Assembly: GCF_035920345.1 (NCBI RefSeq)
Contig: NZ_CP109149.1
Location: 372,001 to 436,000 of the forward strand
Origin: Nocardia vinacea
GTDB taxonomy: Bacteria > Actinomycetota > Actinomycetes > Mycobacteriales > Mycobacteriaceae
Length of the DNA stretch: 64,000 nucleotides
Direction: 5' to 3'
The notes below the pieces were generated by a model. It had not been told where the DNA came from and searched no databases. It worked only from the letters and a program-made list of their open reading frames with translations. The translations under genes were made by a program, and so were the position numbers. Positions 25,644-34,359 of the stretch are shown here, in pieces. Positions within the stretch are counted from its first letter, which is position 1, and every line of letters begins with the position of its first letter.

Positions 25644-26587
25644 AGAAAATGGCCCGAAAAGCAATACACAAATTCCGTCGCCGGACCGTGGATTTCCCCT
25701 CCGGCGACACCTTTTGCTCGGCCTGGCTGTATCTGCCGGACGTCGCCGTCGATAAGCCGGTGCCCGTGGTCGTGATGGGGCACGGTCTCGGTGCCACTCG
25801 GGAGATGGGACTGGCACCCTACGCCGAGCGATTCGCCGCGGCCGGGCTGGCGGTACTGGTGTTCACCTACCGCAATCTCGGCGACAGCGGCGGCGCGCCA
25901 CGTCAGGTGCTGTCGATGCCCCAGCAGTTGGCCGACTGGGACGCCGCGCTCGAATACGCGGTCGGCCTGCCGGAAATCGACCGTGCCCGGGTCGCGGTGT
26001 GGGGCAGCTCCCTCGGTGGCGGACATGCCATTTCGGTCGCCGCCCGGCATCCGGAACTTCGCGCGGCGGTCGCCCAATGTCCATTCACCGACGGACTTGC
26101 TTCGGCGGGTGGGCTGGGGCTGCGGGAGACGCTGGTGCTGTTGCGCGTCGTGGCCCGCGACCTGCTGGCGGCGGCACGGGGTGAGGATCCAATCTCGGTT
26201 CCGGTCGCGGCGGCACCCGGCCAGATGGCCCTGATGAACGCACCCGATGCACTGCCCGGCATGCAGGCACTGCTGCCTCCCGGATACCAGTGGATCAACC
26301 ATGCCGCGGCCCGCAGCGTCGCGAGCCTGATCCGGTATCGGCCGGGCCGATCGGCCAAGCGCATCGCCGCGCCGATCCTGATCTGTATCAGCGCAACCGA
26401 TTCGGTCGCCCCGCCCAAGCAGACCGAGCGCTACGCGCGCCAGGCACCGCGCGGCGATGTTCGGCTCTACGACGCCGGACATTTCGGCTTCTACCTCGGG
26501 GAGGCGTTCGAGCAACTGGTCGCCGATCAAACGGAGTTCCTGGTCCGCCACCTGCAGCCGGCGTCGGTCATCGGGACGGTGCGGTAG
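25640..26587 (+). CDS. Alpha/beta hydrolase, dienelactone-hydrolase-like (right arm)
   Basis: GTG at 25640 overlaps the hydratase stop (GTGA) and gives 315 residues; an ATG at 25649 is an alternative. The nucleophile is S124 in WGSSLGGG, the oxyanion turn is MGHGLG (46-51), and the C-terminal histidine is in YDAGHFGFY. It is highly similar to the left-arm hydrolase at 19866. A more distant relative lies at 45787. The conserved hydratase-hydrolase pairing suggests a linked reaction on an acyl-CoA or lactone intermediate. Confidence 0.9.
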   Translation: MKKMARKAIHKFRRRTVDFPSGDTFCSAWLYLPDVAVDKPVPVVVMGHGLGATREMGLAPYAERFAAAGLAVLVFTYRNLGDSGGAPRQVLSMPQQLADWDAALEYAVGLPEIDRARVAVWGSSLGGGHAISVAARHPELRAAVAQCPFTDGLASAGGLGLRETLVLLRVVARDLLAAARGEDPISVPVAAAPGQMALMNAPDALPGMQALLPPGYQWINHAAARSVASLIRYRPGRSAKRIAAPILICISATDSVAPPKQTERYARQAPRGDVRLYDAGHFGFYLGEAFEQLVADQTEFLVRHLQPASVIGTVR

Positions 26588-26590
26588 CCG

Positions 26591-27157
26591 ATGTCGAACG
26601 CGGCCATGCGCCTGTTGCTGTGGTTCCTCGGGCAGTGCATCGCCTGGGGATCCCGGTTCATGCCGTCTGTGCGGTCGCAGATAACCCGCACGCTGACCTT
26701 CGAGATGTCCGCTGGCGACAGGGTCGCCCGGCACTGGGTCTTCGATGGGCAATTGCGCCGCGCGACAACATATTCCGGGCATGCCGCCGTCGCGGACTGC
26801 GCGGTGCGTATCGGCTCGAGTGGTCAAGCGCTGCGCATCCTCAGCTCCCCGAAGGCGGTCGACAAGCTCGTCGACGCCCATCACCAGGGCACGGTCGATA
26901 TTCACGGCAGTGCCTTCGTGCTGCTGTGGTTCTTCGGCCTGACCCGCAAGTTCATCAAGATCGGGCGCGCGAGTGGACCCCGCCACCGGATACCCGATGC
27001 CTACCTCGCCCATGACCCTGCCGCCAGTGGGGCCGAGACCATCGTCATCGAGCCCGCTGTCCTGCGCCTGGATCCCGCATGGCGGGCCGCATGGAACGCG
27101 CGCTCCAAGTTGTCGATGATCCGCGCCGCCACCGACGAACCCATGCCGGAGCCATGA
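26591..27157 (+). CDS. Hypothetical protein, possible SCP2-like lipid-binding domain
   Basis: This 188-residue protein starts three bases after the hydrolase stop. An N-terminal hydrophobic helix (about 5-22) is followed by an alpha/beta segment, residues 33-115. The order of strands (FEMSAGD, RHWVFDG, CAVRIGSS), helix (ALRILSSPKAVDKLV) and the GTVDIHGS strand resembles SCP2/sterol-carrier folds. The resemblance is structural rather than by signature, so I keep it tentative. Its place beside an LDI-like enzyme and the mce importer would suit a carrier for a hydrophobic substrate. Confidence 0.5.
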   Translation: MSNAAMRLLLWFLGQCIAWGSRFMPSVRSQITRTLTFEMSAGDRVARHWVFDGQLRRATTYSGHAAVADCAVRIGSSGQALRILSSPKAVDKLVDAHHQGTVDIHGSAFVLLWFFGLTRKFIKIGRASGPRHRIPDAYLAHDPAASGAETIVIEPAVLRLDPAWRAAWNARSKLSMIRAATDEPMPEP

Positions 27158-27158
27158 C

Positions 27159-28724
27159 ATGACAGACACGACGATGCAGCATTCGATTCCGGCCGATGGC
27201 ACGACAACCTCGGTGGCAGGGCTGAACGACCGATCACTGGGCTGGCTGCGGTTCATGTGGGACAAGGCCACCACCGAGGACGATTGGTCCGATCAGGGGG
27301 AGCCGCATCCGTGGTGGGACCGCTACAGCGAGCCCCCGATGTGCGCGTTCCCGCGCTTCGACCTGGCCGAGATGGGTTATGTGCTGCCCATGATGGTGGA
27401 GGCGACTCCGGCATGGCGCGAGGGCTACACCCGCATTCTCGACGAACTGGCCCGCCGCTACGTCACCTTCTGGGGCGGTATCGACTGGAACACCCTGATC
27501 GGACCTGACCCGAATGTCGACAGATATCCGCCCGAATGGCTGATGGTGGTGCCCGAGCACCTGCGTGGCCGGTACGCCCTTCCGGGCTGGACCGGCAACG
27601 GCATCGAGCCGTGGGGGCTGCAACCGGACCCGGTCGGCTGCGACGGCAATCTTTTCTACCGCGGGTGGCTGAACCTGCTGCTCGGCATGCGTCACTATGT
27701 GTCGGGGCAGCCGACTCAAACCACGCCGTTCGAGGTCTCCGGATACCAGAACCGCAGGTTCACCTGGACACATCAGCGGATGGCGCAGTTCATCTCCGAT
27801 CAGATGGCTGCGCGCCCGCAGGGCCCGCACTGCGAGAACACCAAGATCTGGCCGTTCTGTGTGACCGCGGCCGGTCTCGGTCTCAAGATGTACGACTCAC
27901 TGCTGCACACCTCGCTCAACGAACCGTTCCTGGATTGGATCGCCTTCGCCAAGAAGCACTACATGGGACGGGACCGGCAAGGCCGCATCGATTGGGTCGC
28001 GTTTTTCTACGACCCGATCGAAAACGCGACGATGACGTTCCCCGGGCCGGTGAACGGCTACAGTGCGCTCACCCTCGTGCACTACATCTATCCGCAGGAC
28101 CCCCAACTCGGGATCGACCTCTACGAATCGGCGATGCGGCAGCTGGGCTGGAACAACCCGAAGGTGCCGGTCGTTCAGTTGGCCGACGACCCGCAGATGT
28201 TGTCCATCGGCCTGTGGATGGCTCGCGAAATCGGCGACACCACCACCTGGGACCGCCTGCGCACGGTGTCCGAAAGTCGGTTCGAGCCAAGGTATTTCGG
28301 CGAAGACGACAGCCGCTTCGCGTTCTGGCTCGGGCTGGACGAACAATGGCCGCGCGGCCAGATCAACGCCACCATGATGATGATCGAATGCGCCGAACCC
28401 GGTGCCTGGTCGCGGGTTTTCAACTCCCCGAACAACACGATGTACGACGAGCCGACAGTGCGCGGCCTCGACTATCCATCGATCGGTATCCGGCGCACCC
28501 ACAACGATATTCGGCGCCGAGTGCTCGAGATCGACACTTTCGCCGCGACACCGTCACGTCGGGGGACCCCGACTTCTTTCACGGTCGACAACCTGCCGTA
28601 CGACGCGATGATCTCGCTGGAAGTCGACGGCCGCCCCAGCGGCACCTGGCGCCGGTCACAACCCGGTGCGGTGGCGATCGACCTCGACATCGATACCCAC
28701 CGGATCCGCCTCACCTACACGTGA
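27159..28724 (+). CDS. Linalool dehydratase/isomerase-like enzyme
   Basis: A 521-residue protein. It contains H-Q-R-M in FTWTHQRMAQFISDQM, then HCENTKIWPFC, where C225 and C234 are nine residues apart, as are the two active-site cysteines of the Castellaniella linalool dehydratase/isomerase. The helical (alpha/alpha)6-barrel-like composition and the aromatic-rich N terminus (WWDRYSEPPMCAFPRFD) also fit. That enzyme isomerises linalool to geraniol and dehydrates it to myrcene. The N-terminal 40 residues show no clear signal peptide. I infer action on a tertiary or allylic alcohol, possibly a terpenoid or sterol side chain. It is in the operon upstream of the mce importer. Confidence 0.72.
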   Translation: MTDTTMQHSIPADGTTTSVAGLNDRSLGWLRFMWDKATTEDDWSDQGEPHPWWDRYSEPPMCAFPRFDLAEMGYVLPMMVEATPAWREGYTRILDELARRYVTFWGGIDWNTLIGPDPNVDRYPPEWLMVVPEHLRGRYALPGWTGNGIEPWGLQPDPVGCDGNLFYRGWLNLLLGMRHYVSGQPTQTTPFEVSGYQNRRFTWTHQRMAQFISDQMAARPQGPHCENTKIWPFCVTAAGLGLKMYDSLLHTSLNEPFLDWIAFAKKHYMGRDRQGRIDWVAFFYDPIENATMTFPGPVNGYSALTLVHYIYPQDPQLGIDLYESAMRQLGWNNPKVPVVQLADDPQMLSIGLWMAREIGDTTTWDRLRTVSESRFEPRYFGEDDSRFAFWLGLDEQWPRGQINATMMMIECAEPGAWSRVFNSPNNTMYDEPTVRGLDYPSIGIRRTHNDIRRRVLEIDTFAATPSRRGTPTSFTVDNLPYDAMISLEVDGRPSGTWRRSQPGAVAIDLDIDTHRIRLTYT

Positions 28725-28757
28725 CCACTTTCCTGTCACCCCTGAAAGGCCTTACCC

Positions 28758-29435
28758 ATGAGCACGTTTGCTGTATCGGCCCGTCGATTGTCCGAGCTTC
28801 TCGGGCTTGCCGAAACACCTGTTGCGGTGAGCTTCGACGTCACCACGAACGCGCCTGGTCCGGTGCCGGCCCAACCGGCCGGATGCTGCTTCTGGACACC
28901 GGCGCAGCAGCAACGCCTCGACACCGTCGCGGCCGATCACGCGCATTGCAGCGTCGGCAGCTACACGCACGGACTGATCCCGCTGGAACAGGCCGCCGCG
29001 GGCGCGGACACCGCCGCCCTGGTCGGTAGCGGCTGGGTCGGTGAGGCCGATCTGATGACCGCCGCGGCACTGCCCTTCCGCCCGTCCTCGATCACCTATC
29101 AACCGCTGGCCGAGGCCGAAAACCCAGCTGTGGTCCTGGTAAAACTCTCGCCGACCGCCCTGATGACTTTGCTCGGCGCCGTCCCAGATCTCACCCTGGC
29201 ACGCAAGCCGCAGTGCGTGATCGTCCCCCTCGCCCACGCCGGCCAGGTCGCGGTGAGTCCCGGTTGCGCGGTCAGCCGGACCCGAACCAACCTCCCCGAG
29301 GATGAGTTGACCTGCGCGCTTCCGGCCGGTGAGCTCGCGTCGATCCTCGACCGGCTGGAAGCCTCCACTGCTGCGGACCGGGCCGTGAGCGAGTTCGCGG
29401 CCGCTGACATGGCCAGCAATTTCTCCCCGGCGTGA
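28758..29435 (+). CDS. DUF169-family protein
   Basis: A 225-residue protein with the layout of DUF169: an N-terminal helix LSELLGLAETPVAVSF, a Cys-rich turn AGCCFWTP (C43, C44), and AHCSVGSYTHGL with C64. The three cysteines are conserved positions in this family and may bind a metal or cluster. The biochemical role of DUF169 proteins is unknown; several lie beside reductases or catabolic operons. It is placed 33 bp after the LDI-like gene and 49 bp before yrbEA, so it is probably co-transcribed. Confidence 0.75.
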   Translation: MSTFAVSARRLSELLGLAETPVAVSFDVTTNAPGPVPAQPAGCCFWTPAQQQRLDTVAADHAHCSVGSYTHGLIPLEQAAAGADTAALVGSGWVGEADLMTAAALPFRPSSITYQPLAEAENPAVVLVKLSPTALMTLLGAVPDLTLARKPQCVIVPLAHAGQVAVSPGCAVSRTRTNLPEDELTCALPAGELASILDRLEASTAADRAVSEFAAADMASNFSPA

Positions 29436-29484
29436 CCGTCGGATTTCCCGGTCAGTGATTTTCGAATAATCGGAAGGTTCGACG

Positions 29485-30285
29485 ATGGTGGACACCGGCA
29501 GCGAGATTTCCTCGCGCGGGCGATGGGACGGGATGCTGTCTGCGGCAGCGGTCGCCCCGCGCGCGGTGGGGGAGTTCTTCGCAACCGTCTTGGATACCGG
29601 GCGGATGCTGCCGCGGCGGCCCTTCCAATTCCGGGAGTACGTGCACCAGGCATGGTTCATCGCCAGTGTCTCGATCTTGCCGACCTTGCTGATCGCGATC
29701 CCGTTCTGCGTGATGGTGATCTTCCAGATCAACGTGCTGCTCAACGAGATCGGCGCCATCGATCTATCCGGCGCCGGCGCCGGTATCGCGGTGATCCGCG
29801 AGATCGGACCGGTCGCAACGGTTTTGGTTGTCGCCGGGGCCGGAGCCACCGCGATCTGCGCCGATCTCGGCGCCCGCACCATCCGCGAGGAGATCGACGC
29901 CATGCGGGTGCTCGGGATCGATCCGATTCAACGGCTGGTCGTGCCGCGGGTACTCGCCTCCACGACGGTCGCGCTATTTCTCAACGGGCTCGTGACGGCA
30001 GTCGGCTTGACCGGTGGCTACCTCTACGCGGTGTATCTGCAGGGCGCGACTCCCGGCCAGTTCATCACCGCAATTCCCTTGTTGACCGGGATACCGGATC
30101 TGTTGGTCAGTGAGCTCAAGGCTGGGGTGTTCGGGTTGCTGGCCGCGCTGGTCGCCTGCCATCTGGGTCTGCACGCCAAAGGCGGGCCGAAGGGAGTCGG
30201 TGACGCCGTCAATCAGACCGTCGTCTTCAGCTTCGTCCTGCTCTTCCTGGCCAACTCCATCATCACCACGCTGTGGCTGCAATGA
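29485..30285 (+). CDS. yrbEA: YrbEA/MlaE-like permease of the Mce system
   Basis: A 266-residue integral membrane protein with the MlaE permease pattern. Hydrophobic segments are near residues 55-80, 95-118, 150-180 and 195-260. The conserved coupling-helix stretch IREEIDAMRVLGIDPIQRLVVPRVLA follows the third segment (only part is quoted here as IREEIDAMRVLG). It forms the inner-membrane channel with YrbEB and is powered by an MceG ATPase that is not encoded in this window. It is the first of eight importer genes (yrbEA-mceF). Confidence 0.96.
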   Translation: MVDTGSEISSRGRWDGMLSAAAVAPRAVGEFFATVLDTGRMLPRRPFQFREYVHQAWFIASVSILPTLLIAIPFCVMVIFQINVLLNEIGAIDLSGAGAGIAVIREIGPVATVLVVAGAGATAICADLGARTIREEIDAMRVLGIDPIQRLVVPRVLASTTVALFLNGLVTAVGLTGGYLYAVYLQGATPGQFITAIPLLTGIPDLLVSELKAGVFGLLAALVACHLGLHAKGGPKGVGDAVNQTVVFSFVLLFLANSIITTLWLQ

Positions 30286-30295
30286 ACGGATCGAT

Positions 30296-31183
30296 ATGAC
30301 CACCACCAGCAAAGAGCCGGGGGCGATCGAGCTGCTCCGGCAGAAGTCGTGGGGACGCCGGCTCACCGCGACCGCGACGCGTCCGGTCGACGCGGTAGGC
30401 GGCCTCGGCCACCAGCTGTCGTTCCATCTGCACGGAATCGGTTGGATTCCGCGCACGCTGCGCCGCTACCGCGGTGAGGTCGTCCGCCTCATCGCCGAGG
30501 TGAGCCTCGGTACCGGTGCGTTGGCGGTGATCGGCGGAACCGTCGTCATCGTCGGATTCCTCACCGCCGCAGCCGGTTACGAGGTGGGCCAGCAGGGCAG
30601 TAACTCGCTGGGGCGGGTCGGTGTCGAGGCGATGTCGGGGTTCATTTCCGCGTTCTTCAATACGCGCGAGGCGATTCCGGTGGTCGCGGGAGTCGCGTTG
30701 ACCGCGACCGTCGGTGCCGGATTCACCGCGCAACTCGGTGCGATGCGGGTGAGCGAGGAGATCGACGCACTCGAGGTGATGTCGATTCCCGCGGTCCCCT
30801 ATCTGGTCACGACCCGCATCCTGGCCGGACTGATCGCGATCATGCCGCTGTACGGCATCGCGCTGTTCATGGGTTACGCGTCGACGCAGTTCGTCAGCAT
30901 TGTGCTGTCCGGGCAGTCGCCGGGCACCTACGAGCACTACTTCAACGTCTTTCTCGTACCGAGCGATGTGGTGTGGTCGCTGGTGAAAGTCATTGTGTTC
31001 TCAGTTGTCATCATGTCGGTGCACTGCTATCACGGCTACCACGCCTCCGGCGGCCCCGCCGGGGTGGGGGTGGCGGTCGGCCGGGCGGTGCGCACCTCGT
31101 TGATCGCGATCATGATCGTCGACCTGATCATCGGCGTCGCGGTCTACGGTGGTGTCCACTCGACGGTGCGGGTGTCCGGATGA
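30296..31183 (+). CDS. yrbEB: YrbEB/MlaE-like permease of the Mce system
   Basis: The ATG at 30296 gives 295 residues; the frame extends upstream inside yrbEA, but with no suitable start. The MlaE-family signature is VSEEIDALEVMSIPAVPYL, again a coupling helix for the ATPase. Four to five membrane segments follow an amphipathic N terminus (residues 1-60). It pairs with YrbEA as the heterodimeric permease. Its stop overlaps the mceA ATG. Confidence 0.96.
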   Translation: MTTTSKEPGAIELLRQKSWGRRLTATATRPVDAVGGLGHQLSFHLHGIGWIPRTLRRYRGEVVRLIAEVSLGTGALAVIGGTVVIVGFLTAAAGYEVGQQGSNSLGRVGVEAMSGFISAFFNTREAIPVVAGVALTATVGAGFTAQLGAMRVSEEIDALEVMSIPAVPYLVTTRILAGLIAIMPLYGIALFMGYASTQFVSIVLSGQSPGTYEHYFNVFLVPSDVVWSLVKVIVFSVVIMSVHCYHGYHASGGPAGVGVAVGRAVRTSLIAIMIVDLIIGVAVYGGVHSTVRVSG

Positions 31184-32346
31184 ACATCGAAGTCTCGCGT
31201 CGGCGCGCCTTGCTGCTCGGAATCAGTGCTCTTGTCGCATTCGCCCTCGCCTGGACCGGTGCCATCGCTTCCTGCAGTGGCGAATTCATCGCGAGCACAC
31301 GCGTCTACCTGGTCGCGGATCGGGCCGGGTTGCTGATGGGTCCCGGATCCGACGTGAAGGTGCGCGGCGTCGTCATCGGGCGGGTGAGCGCCGTCGACTT
31401 CGACAACGACCGGGCGAAGCTGACGCTGGACCTGAATCCCGGCCAAGCGCACCGGATTCCAGCCAACGTCGGCGCCGAGATTGCGCCGACCACCTTGTTC
31501 GGACGCAAGTTCGTCACGCTGGTTTGGCCGGATCAACCGGCGAAGACGACCCTGACCGCAGGGTCGGTGATCGACGGCTCGAAGGTGCCCGTCGAGGTGA
31601 ACGACGTCTTCGACGCATTGCTGACCATTCTGAAAACGGTTGAGCCGCAAAAGGTGAACGCCACGCTTACCGCGCTCGGGACGGCGCTGGGCGGGCACGG
31701 CACACGGTTCGGCGATCTGCTGGTGTCCACGGATCGCTATCTCGGGCAGTTCAATGAGGCCATTCCGACATTGCGGCGCGATGTCCCGTTGCTCGCCGAC
31801 AATCTCGACACCTTTGCCGCCGCCACACCGGATTTCATGACCACCCTGCAGAACCTCTCGACCACCGGTAACACCATTGTCGAGAAACAGGCGAGCCTGA
31901 GTGCCTTCCTGCTGTCGTTCACCGAATTCGGCAATACCGGCAAGGCATTTATCGACGCGACGGCGACACCGCTGATCGGCGCCGTCGAGGCACTGGAACC
32001 GAGCGTTCGAGTGCTCGCCGAGCAGTCGCCGTCGTTTCCGTGTCTGCTCTCGGCTCTCAACCAGGACCGCAAGCTCCTCGAACGGGCGCTCGGCGGTGGT
32101 CGGCCGGGCCTGAACATCCTGAGCACCCTGCTCCTGGGCGACGCGCCCTACCGCTACGACAAGGATCTGCCTGTGAACGGTGCCGATAACGCACCCTCGT
32201 GCTACGGATACCCGTACACCCCCGACGGCCCGGCCGCCGGGCACGCCGACTTCAATACCGGCACAACGGTTTACGGCCCCATTCAGGGGCCGGAGGATCT
32301 GCTCGGCAACCCGTTCGCGTCCTTGATCTATGGACTGACCCGATGA
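31180..32346 (+). CDS. mceA: MceA-like substrate-binding protein
   Basis: A 388-residue MCE/MlaD protein. An Arg-rich N terminus and hydrophobic segment (residues about 7-30) are followed by the MCE domain (about 40-118: RAGLLMGPGSDVKVRGVVIGRV) and a long helical region that builds the periplasmic tunnel. The N terminus ends in I-A-S-C32, which fits the minimal lipobox, unusual for MceA. The ATG overlaps the yrbEB stop. MceA-F form a hetero-hexameric tube that carries lipids or sterols across the cell envelope. The late Cys and Tyr-rich C terminus (SCYGYPYTPDG) is typical. Confidence 0.95.
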   Translation: MNIEVSRRRALLLGISALVAFALAWTGAIASCSGEFIASTRVYLVADRAGLLMGPGSDVKVRGVVIGRVSAVDFDNDRAKLTLDLNPGQAHRIPANVGAEIAPTTLFGRKFVTLVWPDQPAKTTLTAGSVIDGSKVPVEVNDVFDALLTILKTVEPQKVNATLTALGTALGGHGTRFGDLLVSTDRYLGQFNEAIPTLRRDVPLLADNLDTFAAATPDFMTTLQNLSTTGNTIVEKQASLSAFLLSFTEFGNTGKAFIDATATPLIGAVEALEPSVRVLAEQSPSFPCLLSALNQDRKLLERALGGGRPGLNILSTLLLGDAPYRYDKDLPVNGADNAPSCYGYPYTPDGPAAGHADFNTGTTVYGPIQGPEDLLGNPFASLIYGLTR

Positions 32347-33362
32347 TCGCCCGCCACGCAGGTCTCAAATTGGTGGTCTTCCTGGCGATCACCTCGATCA
32401 TTTCGGCCATGCTGGTCGTGCTCGTCGGCGAGCTGCGCTTCGTGCCGACCCGCACCTACCGCGCGCTGTTCACCTCCGTCTCCGGCATGAAAGCCGGTGA
32501 CGACGTGAAGGTCGCCGGTGTTCCGGTGGGCAAGGTGAAGTCGGTCGAATTCGCCCGCGATCACCTCGTCGAGGTGGCCTTCACCGTCGACCGCGACATC
32601 GAGGTGCTGACCAGCTCCACCGCCGCGGTCCGATACAAGAATTTGGTCGGCGACCGGTATCTCGAGGTGGCCGTCAAACCCGACCGCTCCGGATTGCGCT
32701 CCGAAGACAACCCGATCCCGGTCACCCAGACCACACCGGCACTCGACATCGACAGCTTGGTCAACGGATTCAAGCCACTGTTGCAGGGGCTGGATCCGGA
32801 CCAGACGAACAAGCTGTCGGCCTCGTTGATCGCGGTGCTCAACGGTCAGGAACAGAACATCGCCACCCTGGTGGAGCAGATCGGCGAGCTCGGCAACACG
32901 CTGGCCGACCGCGACCAGGTCATCGGCGATACAATCGACAGCCTTGCCGCCGCGCTCGGGGTAATCCAGCAGCGCGGTACGCAATTCGACCAGTTGGTGG
33001 TCGACCTGCAACAGATCGTCAGCGGTCTGGATGCGGACCGCACCACATTGACCACCGGCTTGGAGCGCATCGACGCCGGGACCGCCGAGCTCGCGCGAAC
33101 CTTGCAGGACAACCGGCCCGCCATCGCCGCCGAAATCACCGAGCTGCAACGCTTGGCAGGCAACCTCAACACCGACTCCGACACGCTGTCGCTGCTTTTG
33201 GCGAAGCTGCCCACCACCTACAACCTGGTGGGGCGAGCCAGCAGTTACGGCAGCTTCGTCAACTTCTTCGTCTGCGGTCTCGCCATCCGATACCCGGCGA
33301 TCGGCGGCACCGGTCACCAGGACACCGCCATGTTCACCGCTCCCGCCGAAAGGTGCAGGTGA
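32343..33362 (+). CDS. mceB: MceB-like substrate-binding protein
   Basis: A 339-residue MCE-family protein starting with an ATG overlapping the mceA stop. One N-terminal membrane anchor (residues 7-27) precedes the MCE domain (about 38-115, SVSGMKAGDDVKVAGVPVGK) and a helical tail with heptad-like spacing from about 150 to 300. The C-terminal FFVCGLAIRYP is a recurring MceB feature. It is one of six non-identical subunits. Confidence 0.95.
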   Translation: MIARHAGLKLVVFLAITSIISAMLVVLVGELRFVPTRTYRALFTSVSGMKAGDDVKVAGVPVGKVKSVEFARDHLVEVAFTVDRDIEVLTSSTAAVRYKNLVGDRYLEVAVKPDRSGLRSEDNPIPVTQTTPALDIDSLVNGFKPLLQGLDPDQTNKLSASLIAVLNGQEQNIATLVEQIGELGNTLADRDQVIGDTIDSLAAALGVIQQRGTQFDQLVVDLQQIVSGLDADRTTLTTGLERIDAGTAELARTLQDNRPAIAAEITELQRLAGNLNTDSDTLSLLLAKLPTTYNLVGRASSYGSFVNFFVCGLAIRYPAIGGTGHQDTAMFTAPAERCR

Positions 33363-33369
33363 TTCCGCC

Positions 33370-34359
33370 ATGAAATCGTTCGCCGAACGCAACCCCCTCC
33401 GCATGGGACTGGTCGGCACCGGCATCGTCGTCGCCTTGCTGGTCGGCCTGTTCAACTACGAGCGCATCCCCGGATGGCCGGGGCACCGGACGATCGTGGC
33501 CGAGTTCGCCGACGCCAGCGGACTGAACACCGGTGACGCCGTGCAGATTTCGGGCATCGAGGTGGGCAACGTCGATAGCGTCACACTCAGCGGCGACCAC
33601 GTCGATATCGCGCTGCGGGTCGACACCCACGGACAGCGACTCGGCACCCGCACCACCGCGGCGATCAAGGTCGAAACGGCTCTCGGCCGCCGCTACGTCG
33701 AGCTGCGGCCCGACGGTGACGGCGTCATTGGTGACCGAATTCCCGTGGACCACACCACTTCCGGTTTCGACATCACCGAATCGCTGAACCAACTCACGAC
33801 GCGGTTGGCAGGCACCGACAAAAAGCAACTGGCGGACGCCGTCGACAGCGTATCGAAGGTGCTCACCTCGTTACCGGACAATCTGCGCCCGTCGCTGGAC
33901 GGTGTGTCGCGACTGTCGGAGACCATCGCCTCCCGCGACGGCGCTGTGCGAGATCTGCTGGACCGCACCCAATCGGTGACCGGCATTCTCGCGCAACGCA
34001 ATCAGAATCTGACCGCACTGATGACCGACGGCGGTTCGCTGTTCGCCGCGCTCAACGACCGGGCCGCCACAATTCGCGCGCTGCTGGTCAATGTTCGGGC
34101 TGTCAGCACCGAGCTACACGGATTGGTCCAGGACAACAAGCAGACGCTGGCACCGATGCTGGCCGAACTCGACCGGGTTGTCGGCCTGCTCAACAGCAAC
34201 TACGACAACATCAACGCCGCGATCACCGGCTTGAAACCATTCGTGACCCAGCTCGGTGAGGTCGTCGGCAGTGGACCGTTCTTCGGTGTACTGCTGCACA
34301 ACATCGCCCCTGCCAACCTCAACGGGCAGCAGCCCGGCAGCCCCGGAGGAGGACGTTGA
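33370..34359 (+). CDS. mceC: MceC-like substrate-binding protein
   Basis: A 329-residue MCE-family protein beginning seven bases after mceB. The anchor is at residues 11-28, the MCE domain at about 40-115 (ADASGLNTGDAVQISGIEVG), and a long helical region follows with repeated Asn/Leu/Asp patterns (for example NSNYDNINAAITGLKPF). The C terminus is short and rich in Gly and Pro. The stop overlaps the mceD start. Confidence 0.95.
   Translation: MKSFAERNPLRMGLVGTGIVVALLVGLFNYERIPGWPGHRTIVAEFADASGLNTGDAVQISGIEVGNVDSVTLSGDHVDIALRVDTHGQRLGTRTTAAIKVETALGRRYVELRPDGDGVIGDRIPVDHTTSGFDITESLNQLTTRLAGTDKKQLADAVDSVSKVLTSLPDNLRPSLDGVSRLSETIASRDGAVRDLLDRTQSVTGILAQRNQNLTALMTDGGSLFAALNDRAATIRALLVNVRAVSTELHGLVQDNKQTLAPMLAELDRVVGLLNSNYDNINAAITGLKPFVTQLGEVVGSGPFFGVLLHNIAPANLNGQQPGSPGGGR

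Noticed and set aside
25532..27274. Minus-strand open frame of 580 codons
   Set aside because: It lies antisense to the hydrolase and SCP2-like genes, has no recognisable motif and a composition typical of shadow frames.
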